DNA of 8,748 bases from Pseudomonadota bacterium (GTDB lineage: Bacteria; Pseudomonadota; Alphaproteobacteria; Rhizobiales; Xanthobacteraceae), in assembly GCA_023392205.1 (NCBI GenBank), contig JAEVZN010000165.1:1-8748 (forward strand), read 5' to 3'. How positions within the stretch are numbered: position 1 is the first letter of the stretch; the number at the start of each line of letters is the position of its first letter. Below, one piece after another: positions 1 through 4,819 of the stretch. Made by a program: the position numbers and the translations under genes. The notes under the pieces are model-generated. The model did no database searches, was not told the DNA's origin, and saw only the letters and a list, made by a program, of their open reading frames with translations.

Positions 1-837
1 GGGTTCAACCAGAACGTCCCGGCCGAACGATGTGTCCGACGACAGGAAAACCGTCTCCGGCGCGATCATGGTGACACCGGCATCGAGCGCGGCGCGGCGC
101 AGCCGCGCCTGCAGCACGGCTTCGGCCTCCGCCAATTGCGCCTTGGTGTTGATGCCGCGCACATCGTCCTCGTCGACATCGACCGCGACGGCTTTCAGCC
201 CGCTTTCCGCGGCCAAAGCCACGGCATCGGTCAGATAGAATTCCTTCTTGGCATTGTCGTTGCCGATGGCCGACAGAAGCGCCAATGCCTGCCCGCCATC
301 GAGCGCCATCAGTCCGCCATTGCACAAGCCGATGCGGCGCTCGTCCTCCGTTGCATCGTTATGCTCGCGGATGGCAATCAGCCGGCCGCCCTCGACCACA
401 AGCCGGCCATAGCCGGCGGGATCGGCCGGCGTGAAGCCGGCTACCGCGACCGCCGCGCCATTCTGCACGGCCTTGCGCAGGGCCGTCAGCGTCTGCGGTC
501 GGATCAACGGAGTATCGGCGAACACCACCAGGATGTCGTCAAAGCCGCGCGCCAGCACGTCGCGCGCCGCCAGCACCGCATGCGCGGTTCCCAGGCGTTC
601 GGTCTGCCGGGCGATCTCGGCCTGCGGATAGACGCGCCGCGCTTCCGCGGCCACCGCGTTGTGATCCGGCCCGACCACCGTCACACACGAACCTGCACCC
701 GCTGCCGCAACCGCGTTGAGGACATGCGAGAGCAAGGTCTGCCCGCCGACCTCATGCATCACCTTGGGCAGCGAGGAGCGCATCCGGGTTCCCTCGCCCG
801 CCGCGAGCACCACTGCAAGACATGTGCGTTCCGTCAT
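1..837 (-). CDS. glmU: Bifunctional UDP-N-acetylglucosamine pyrophosphorylase / glucosamine-1-phosphate N-acetyltransferase GlmU (3' part cut by window edge)
   Basis: GlmU makes UDP-GlcNAc in the cytoplasm: it acetylates glucosamine-1-phosphate and then couples it to UTP, feeding peptidoglycan and lipopolysaccharide synthesis. The minus strand is open from ATG at 837 to base 1 without a stop, giving 279 codons of a family usually about 450 long. Visible are the nucleotide-binding loop [15 protein letters not shown] (residues 11-25), Q78 and LGTAHAV (82-88) for uridine contact, FADTPL with D108, the [10 protein letters not shown] segment (137-146), NGGLMA (173-178), KKEFYLTD (197-204) and RGINTK with N230, the expected Mg2+ ligand. 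From about residue 250 ([13 protein letters not shown]) the left-handed beta-helix acetyltransferase domain begins, so the missing part is the rest of that domain. The start has only a weak purine-rich stretch (GGATCGGAT) before it. It is divergent from the SPOR-like gene. In relatives glmS is often downstream, which would lie outside this window (inference). Confidence 0.97.
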   Translation of the reverse strand, partial: MTERTCLAVVLAAGEGTRMRSSLPKVMHEVGGQTLLSHVLNAVAAAGAGSCVTVVGPDHNAVAAEARRVYPQAEIARQTERLGTAHAVLAARDVLARGFDDILVVFADTPLIRPQTLTALRKAVQNGAAVAVAGFTPADPAGYGRLVVEGGRLIAIREHNDATEDERRIGLCNGGLMALDGGQALALLSAIGNDNAKKEFYLTDAVALAAESGLKAVAVDVDEDDVRGINTKAQLAEAEAVLQARLRRAALDAGVTMIAPETVFLSSDTSFGRDVLVEP

Positions 838-1017
838 ATCCGATCCGTCAGCTTAGAACCGTCATCGGTCCATTCGGGCCAGGCCCTGCACCGAGACGCG
901 CATGGCGGCTGCGCCTCTTAGCCGAGCCTGCCGCCGCCGCAAAGCGGTCGGGACATCCGCGAGTTGCGGACGACTTCCTGCTAGCATCCCGCATTGCCGA
1001 TTCGCGCCCGGAACCCG
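838..1017. promoter_or_regulatory. Divergent intergenic region between glmU and the SPOR-like gene
   Basis: This 180-bp gap separates two genes that are transcribed away from each other, so it should carry both promoters. I see no convincing -35/-10 pair on either strand. A weak element, TTCTAA, lies about 20 bases upstream of the glmU ATG on the minus strand. No small ORF with a good start and no RNA gene was recognised. Its regulatory role is inferred from the layout only. Confidence 0.4.
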
Positions 1018-1860
1018 ATGCGAAAGCCTGCCCTGTTTGCCCGACCTGAATTGCGGATCGCCAGTGCGCCGGCCGAATTGCAGAGCCTTGCGCGGCTGGG
1101 CTCCTGGGCCGCCGCAGCGGCCACTTGCCTGCTGGTGGTCGCCTTCGCCACCCGCACCGAAACCGGGCATCGCCGCCTGGCCGATGCATACGGAAACATC
1201 ACCGGCGCAAAGCAAATCGCCGAGCTTGAGCGGGACAATCAGCGCGATCGCCAATTGCGACAGGCCGAGGCTGAGGCCCGCCGCCTTTCGGAAGCGCTGC
1301 GGCAATTGTCCGACGACCGGGACCGGCTGGTTGTGCGGCTGACCGCCGTCGAGCGCAACTTCGAAGACGTCACCGGCTCGATCAATCAGTTGCGGTCATT
1401 GCCCAAAGTGCAGTCCCCCAAGGAGCCGTCCGATGATGCCGGACCGGCATCGGACGCGCAGGCTGAGCCAGCCGCTTCCACGCCGCCCCCGTTGGATGTG
1501 GCGCCGGTCGCAACGATCCCGGTCCCGAATGCCGAGCGCAAACCTGCCGCAGCCCAGGCTCCCGCCGCGAATGCACCGGCCACGCGGTCGGAATTCGGCG
1601 TCGATCTCGGCGGCGGGCCGACCATCGCGTCGCTGCGCAATAGCTGGAACCAGATTCGCCGTCAGCATGGGGCGATGCTGGAAGGCCTGCGCCCGGTGGT
1701 CGCCGTCCGCGATGGCCGCGGCGGACAGGCCGAGTTGCGGCTGGTGCTCGGTCCTATCGCCAATGCCGCGCATGCCGCCAAACTCTGTACGGCACTGGCC
1801 GGTGCCGGCCTGTCCTGTCAGCCGGCTACTTTCGAGGGTCAACGGCTGGCCGCACGCTGA
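1018..1860 (+). CDS. Single-pass membrane protein with coiled coil and C-terminal SPOR-like domain
   Basis: The 280-residue product has a short N-terminus, one membrane segment at about residues 28-45 (LGSWAAAAATCLLVVAFA), a charged heptad-rich coiled coil at about 64-126, a Pro/Ala-rich linker at about 128-190, and a compact C-terminal domain from about 193 (FGVDLGGGPTIASLRNSW) to 278. That domain, with ELRLVLGPIANAAHAAKLC and the closing FEGQRLA, resembles SPOR-type domains annotated in Rhizobiales. It has two cysteines, C257 and C267, that could pair in the periplasm. SPOR domains of the family bind glycan strands stripped of stem peptides at division sites. That role here is inference, because the domain match is by eye. 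I chose ATG at 1018 over an in-frame TTG at 994; neither has a strong ribosome binding site. It is divergent from glmU and lies 62 bp before the next gene. Confidence 0.85.
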   Translation: MRKPALFARPELRIASAPAELQSLARLGSWAAAAATCLLVVAFATRTETGHRRLADAYGNITGAKQIAELERDNQRDRQLRQAEAEARRLSEALRQLSDDRDRLVVRLTAVERNFEDVTGSINQLRSLPKVQSPKEPSDDAGPASDAQAEPAASTPPPLDVAPVATIPVPNAERKPAAAQAPAANAPATRSEFGVDLGGGPTIASLRNSWNQIRRQHGAMLEGLRPVVAVRDGRGGQAELRLVLGPIANAAHAAKLCTALAGAGLSCQPATFEGQRLAAR

Positions 1861-1887
1861 CACACTGCCCGTGGCATCAGCCCCACA

Positions 1888-1916
1888 TTGCCGCCCGCTT
1901 TCCCGCACATCATAAT
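1888..1916 (+). promoter_or_regulatory. Sigma70-like promoter giving a probable leaderless transcript
   Basis: TTGCCG at 1888-1893 and CATAAT at 1911-1916 match the -35 and -10 consensus at 4 of 6 and 5 of 6 positions, with the ideal 17-bp spacer. The expected +1, seven bases after the last base of the -10 box, is 1923, which is the A of the next gene's ATG. No Shine-Dalgarno sequence lies before that ATG, consistent with a leaderless mRNA. The assignment is by eye; no transcript data are available. Confidence 0.5.
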
Positions 1917-1922
1917 TCTACG

Positions 1923-2315
1923 ATGACAACACGCCCGCTTTTCTGTCCCACCGCCCGCCAGACCAACTGGCTGCTGATCGCAGGCTTCCTGTCGCTCGGC
2001 TATGCGCTCTATCTCCGGTACCTGGCGATCGAGGCGACCGCCGTGGGGCTGAGTTGTCAGGCCGGCGCGCAGACCTGGCTCTGCTGGACGCGCGGCCTGG
2101 TGACCTGGCTGTTCAATCATTCGGTTTTCGGCTGGCTTGCCGTCATCGCGGCTGGGATCAATCTGATCCGGCCAACGCTTGCGCTCTTCGCGCTCGGGCT
2201 CGCCGCCGCCGGTTTCGGCATCGTTCTCTATAATGTCGCGCTGTCGGCGCTTGCCGTGGCCCTGCTGGTGCTCAGCCTGGCGCGGCCCGGCCCGCACCCG
2301 GACGCAGAAGCGTAA
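1923..2315 (+). CDS. Small four-helix integral membrane protein, function unknown
   Basis: The product is 130 residues, with hydrophobic segments at about 15-33, 66-82, 84-103 and 104-121, so four membrane helices are likely. The loop after the first helix (VGLSCQAGAQTWLCWTR) has C45 and C54 and may be periplasmic. I recognise the general type as a conserved hypothetical protein of Bradyrhizobium relatives but know no function. The ATG at 1923 has no visible ribosome binding site, and a promoter-like pair places +1 at the start codon. Its last 44 bases overlap the 3' end of ndvC on the other strand. Because of that overlap one could doubt one C-terminus, but both frames keep protein-like composition (membrane helix here, helix plus basic tail in NdvC). 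It may or may not be co-transcribed with the SPOR-like gene 62 bp upstream. Confidence 0.75.
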   Translation: MTTRPLFCPTARQTNWLLIAGFLSLGYALYLRYLAIEATAVGLSCQAGAQTWLCWTRGLVTWLFNHSVFGWLAVIAAGINLIRPTLALFALGLAAAGFGIVLYNVALSALAVALLVLSLARPGPHPDAEA

Positions 2316-3939
2316 TCGCCAGCAGCAGGGCCAGCGCGCAGAACCATAGTGACTGCCAGTTCGCGACGCCCTCGTTGAAGACAATATAGACGGCCGAACC
2401 GGCGAGGATGGCCGCAGCCATCCATTCCGCGCGGGCGTTCGAGGCCCGGACAGGATTGAGCATCATCGCGATGGCCAGCGGCAGGATGGCCGCCGTGAGC
2501 GGCGCATAGGGAAAGTCGCGGTAGCGGGGATCGAACACGAGTCCCAAGGCGACGTGGAGGGTGAGGATCGCGGCCGCGACCGTCAGCGCACCCATCACCA
2601 GGGCGAGGCTCGGCCAGGCCTTGCGGCGGTCGCCCGCCAGCACATCGGCGAAGCCGGCAATGCCGCTGCGCGTCATGACGGCCGCACCCGCCGCCACGGG
2701 CATGCAGGCCGCGACCGCCAGCATCGCCAGCGATCGGATCCAGCCTCCGGCCCCGAGGCTCTCATAAGCCATGCGCTCGATCGCGAGCCCGATCATCGCA
2801 CCGCCGGTGGCTGCGAAAATGGCGGTTGCTACCCACAGCGACAACGGCGCCTGCATCGACCCGGCGCTCAGCATCCGCGCGCCTGCGGCAGCGGCGAAGA
2901 CAGTCGCCCCCAGCGCCAGTCCAAGCAAGGCTTGCCAGCGCCATTCCGGATGGTTGGAGACGGGCGCCCCCCACTCGAATTTCGGGGCGCGGTTGGCATC
3001 GTCCAGCATCCCCCAGAATCCGCCGACCGTACCCTCAAGCCGCCGCTTCCAGGGCTGGTCGAATGCCTCGATCACATTGACCCGGTAGCCGCGCTCTTTT
3101 GCGGCTGCGAGAATCTCCTGGATGACCAGCGCCTGGTTGACCTGCGAGGGCAGCGCCCCCTCCCGCATACGCCCCTGGCTCGGCCAGCCGGTCTCGCCGA
3201 TCAGCAATTCCTTGCCCGGAAACGCCTGCGCCATCCGCTCGCGGATCGAGGCCACATGCGCGGCCGCCTGCTCGGCCGGGATCGGATGGTCTTCCCAGTA
3301 AGGCAAGATGTGGATGGTGACGAAATCGACGGCGTCGAGCAATTCGCGGTGGCGCAGCCAGAATTCCCAGACATCGGCATAGGTGACCGGCATGGGCACC
3401 TGCGCCTTTACCTCGCGCAGAAAGCGCAGCACGTCGGGAGCGGACAATTCCCCGCGCAGCAAGACCTCGTTGCCGACAATCACGGACTGGATCACGTCCG
3501 GATGCCGGTTGGCGAGCGCCACAACGGTATCGACCTGGTCGCGATTCTTGGCGGCGTTGGAGGACAGCCAGAGACCCTGGATCACCGTCATGCCAAGCCG
3601 CCGTGCGATGTCGGGCACCTGATCCAGTCCGTGCTCGATCGAATAGGTGCGGATGCAATCAGTCAGCGGCTTGAGCCGTTTCAGATCGTCCTCGATCTGC
3701 GCGGCGGAAATATGCGTGCCGTTGCCGAGCGGCGATTGCTCGCCTCGAAAGGGCGCATAGGACATGCATTGCAGTTTCTCGATACCGGCCATGGACGGCA
3801 TCGGCACCGCACGGCCGAGCCACCACCATGTCAGACCGATGACAAGGGCAGCCGCTGCGAACAGAATTGCCGGAGCAAGAAGTGATGTTAACGGACGTTC
3901 ATTCACGGCAGGTCTCACGGTTGAAATCCGCCATGGCAC
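2272..3939 (-). CDS. ndvC: NdvC-like membrane-bound GH17 beta-glucan transglycosylase
   Basis: This is a 555-residue envelope protein. It has an N-terminal anchor (about 19-41), a GH17 domain facing the periplasm (about 55-330), and a C-terminal block of about seven helices (335-355, 366-386, 400-421, 445-468, 478-495, 503-520, 527-545). GH17 hallmarks are VGNE with the acid/base E158 and IGETGWPS with the nucleophile E249, plus MSYAPF (59-64) and HILPYWE (210-216). Its size, about 60 kDa, fits B. japonicum NdvC (62 kDa), whose mutant makes cyclic beta-1,3-glucan with altered beta-1,6 substitution. The GH17 domain probably transfers rather than hydrolyses glucan, as reported for related proteobacterial enzymes. 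Substrate and linkage here are inferred. The start is uncertain: GTG at 3939 gives the longest form, while in-frame GTG codons at 3918 (preceded by GGCGGA) and 3906 are alternatives. It is divergent from the ndvD- and ndvB-like genes. Confidence 0.87.
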   Translation of the reverse strand: MPWRISTVRPAVNERPLTSLLAPAILFAAAALVIGLTWWWLGRAVPMPSMAGIEKLQCMSYAPFRGEQSPLGNGTHISAAQIEDDLKRLKPLTDCIRTYSIEHGLDQVPDIARRLGMTVIQGLWLSSNAAKNRDQVDTVVALANRHPDVIQSVIVGNEVLLRGELSAPDVLRFLREVKAQVPMPVTYADVWEFWLRHRELLDAVDFVTIHILPYWEDHPIPAEQAAAHVASIRERMAQAFPGKELLIGETGWPSQGRMREGALPSQVNQALVIQEILAAAKERGYRVNVIEAFDQPWKRRLEGTVGGFWGMLDDANRAPKFEWGAPVSNHPEWRWQALLGLALGATVFAAAAGARMLSAGSMQAPLSLWVATAIFAATGGAMIGLAIERMAYESLGAGGWIRSLAMLAVAACMPVAAGAAVMTRSGIAGFADVLAGDRRKAWPSLALVMGALTVAAAILTLHVALGLVFDPRYRDFPYAPLTAAILPLAIAMMLNPVRASNARAEWMAAAILAGSAVYIVFNEGVANWQSLWFCALALLLAITLLRPGAGRAAPG

Positions 3940-4143
3940 GAACGCGACCGGACAGCAATTCGCGAGATGACGCGGGCTTCAAAAAATTCTGCCTCGCGGG
4001 CTGCGCACGTGCCGCATGATCTGGACAAAATGCAAGAAAAGAGAAAAGCTTGGCGCGTTCGGTGAGCCGTATTGCTGACCGAATTGGATGCACATAACAC
4101 TGGCATCGCACGCTGACTTCCGTCCTTTCCTGAGTAGACTCGT
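3940..4143. promoter_or_regulatory. Divergent control region between ndvC-like and ndvD-like genes
   Basis: The 204-bp gap should hold the promoters for both glucan transcription units. On the plus strand a weak pair, TTGCTG (4072-4077) and ATAACA (4094-4099) with a 16-bp spacer, could drive the ndvD-like gene. The perfect 8-bp palindrome GCACGTGC (4005-4012) lies inside a longer imperfect inverted repeat (4002-4016). TTCGGT (4058-4063) and ACCGAA (4078-4083) form a separate inverted pair. An A-rich purine run (about 4023-4048) contrasts with the GC-rich genes. No ORF with good support was found. All assignments are by eye. Confidence 0.45.
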
Positions 4144-4668
4144 ATGACGCTTTCCGACCTTCACGTCCGGTTGCCCGGCTGGGTTGCCATTCTCCCGGTT
4201 GCCTTGGTGCTGTGCGCGCCGCCGCCTGCTTGGGCGCAGAATGACCAGAACCAAGGCAAGAAGGAGCCGCAAGCCACCGACGCCAAGGGCGAACCCAAGA
4301 AGGAAGCGCCGCGACGCGATGACATGGCGGAAGCGGCCAAGGTTCTGTCCGGGCCGGCCGGCAATCCGGAATGCGTCTGGGTCGGACGCCGTGTCGTGCA
4401 TAGACTTTATCAGGACGATCTTGACACCGCGTTTCGCCATCTCGATCTGTATGATCGCTTCGGATGTCCCGGCGGGCATATCCAGGCGACGTTTCGCTGC
4501 GTGGTAACCATGGGCCCGATCGACCCCAAGCCGGTCGATCCGAAAGCCGACGCATCAAAGACGATCGATACGCTGCAAGGCCGTGTCCATTCATGTTGGG
4601 TTAATCCGGCGGCGCCGCCCGCGCCGGCGGCAGCTGCAACGCCGGCAAATGGAACGACAACGCAGTAA
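4144..4668 (+). CDS. ndvD: NdvD-like exported protein of cyclic beta-glucan biosynthesis
   Basis: The 174-residue product has a signal peptide with a hydrophobic core at about 11-25 and a likely cleavage after AWA (29-31). A charged, low-complexity stretch follows (about 33-60). The core (about 70-152) includes ECVWVGRRVVHRLYQ, DDLDTAFRHLDLYDRFGCPG and ATFRCV and has four cysteines (C77, C108, C119, C151), enough for two disulfides. The tail is Ala/Pro-rich. In B. japonicum, ndvD lies between ndvB and ndvC, has one membrane segment, and is needed for glucan synthesis in vivo although mutant membranes still make glucan in vitro. Position and layout match here, and I recall this core being annotated as a beta-1,3/beta-1,6-glucan biosynthesis protein in Bradyrhizobium genomes. 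The product here is shorter, about 18 kDa against 26.4 kDa reported, so orthology is likely but not proven. A weak GAG lies 9 bases upstream of the ATG. Confidence 0.72.
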   Translation: MTLSDLHVRLPGWVAILPVALVLCAPPPAWAQNDQNQGKKEPQATDAKGEPKKEAPRRDDMAEAAKVLSGPAGNPECVWVGRRVVHRLYQDDLDTAFRHLDLYDRFGCPGGHIQATFRCVVTMGPIDPKPVDPKADASKTIDTLQGRVHSCWVNPAAPPAPAAAATPANGTTTQ

Positions 4669-4675
4669 CCGCGTT
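4651..4675 (+). promoter_or_regulatory. EcfG-type (general stress response) promoter motif upstream of ndvB
   Basis: GGAAC at 4651-4655 and CGTT at 4672-4675 are separated by exactly 16 bases. This is a perfect match to the GGAAC-N16/17-CGTT consensus of the EcfG sigma factors that serve the PhyR-NepR stress response in alphaproteobacteria. It spans the ndvD stop codon (4666-4668) and points toward ndvB, with +1 expected near 4682. I searched the rest of the window by eye for other GGAAC or GTTCC sites with this spacing and found none. Confidence 0.55.
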
Positions 4676-4677
4676 AG

Positions 4678-4691
4678 CGTTTCGCGAAACG
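4678..4691. repeat. Perfect 14-bp palindrome (CGTTTCGCGAAACG)
   Basis: This uninterrupted dyad begins 10 bases after the ndvD stop codon and directly after the EcfG-type -10 box, so it would cover the predicted transcription start. It could be an operator for a dimeric regulator. It is not a typical terminator, because no T run follows and it has no loop. Confidence 0.6.
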
Positions 4692-4723
4692 GCGTCATCA
4701 ATTCGCCATGCCTGCAATTAAAA

Positions 4724-4749
4724 AATAACCTCTGCCGAGGTAATTGACA
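4724..4749 (+). promoter_or_regulatory. Dyad element overlapping a perfect TTGACA box upstream of ndvB
   Basis: ACCTC (4728-4732) and GAGGT (4737-4741) flank the loop TGCC. The dyad extends to 4724-4745 with one mismatch on each side (4727/4742). Its right edge overlaps TTGACA (4744-4749), a perfect sigma70 -35 hexamer. No good -10 box is seen 16-18 bases further on, so a housekeeping promoter here is uncertain. If transcription starts upstream at the EcfG-type motif, the same dyad would be a small hairpin in the ndvB leader RNA. Confidence 0.4.
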
Positions 4750-4819
4750 GCCGTAGCAGGCGTTGTCCCAGGGGACGGGGCGACGACCTTCACACCAGCC
4801 CCGATGGTTTCGCATTAAA

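Noticed and set aside
136..921. 261-codon plus-strand frame across the left end
   Set aside because: Antisense to glmU, whose motifs are clear and continuous to the window edge.
2554..3885. 443-codon open frame on the plus strand opposite ndvC
   Set aside because: Arg/Gln/His-rich composition without motifs, while the minus strand encodes a GH17 domain with both catalytic residues and membrane helices.
3934..3950. Possible sigma54 site near TGGCACG upstream of ndvC
   Set aside because: TGGCACG is not followed by TTGC at the required distance on the same strand.
4606..4650. GC-rich repeats at the 3' end of the ndvD-like gene as a possible terminator
   Set aside because: The repeats of GCCGGCGGC type encode the Ala/Pro-rich tail and are not followed by a T run.
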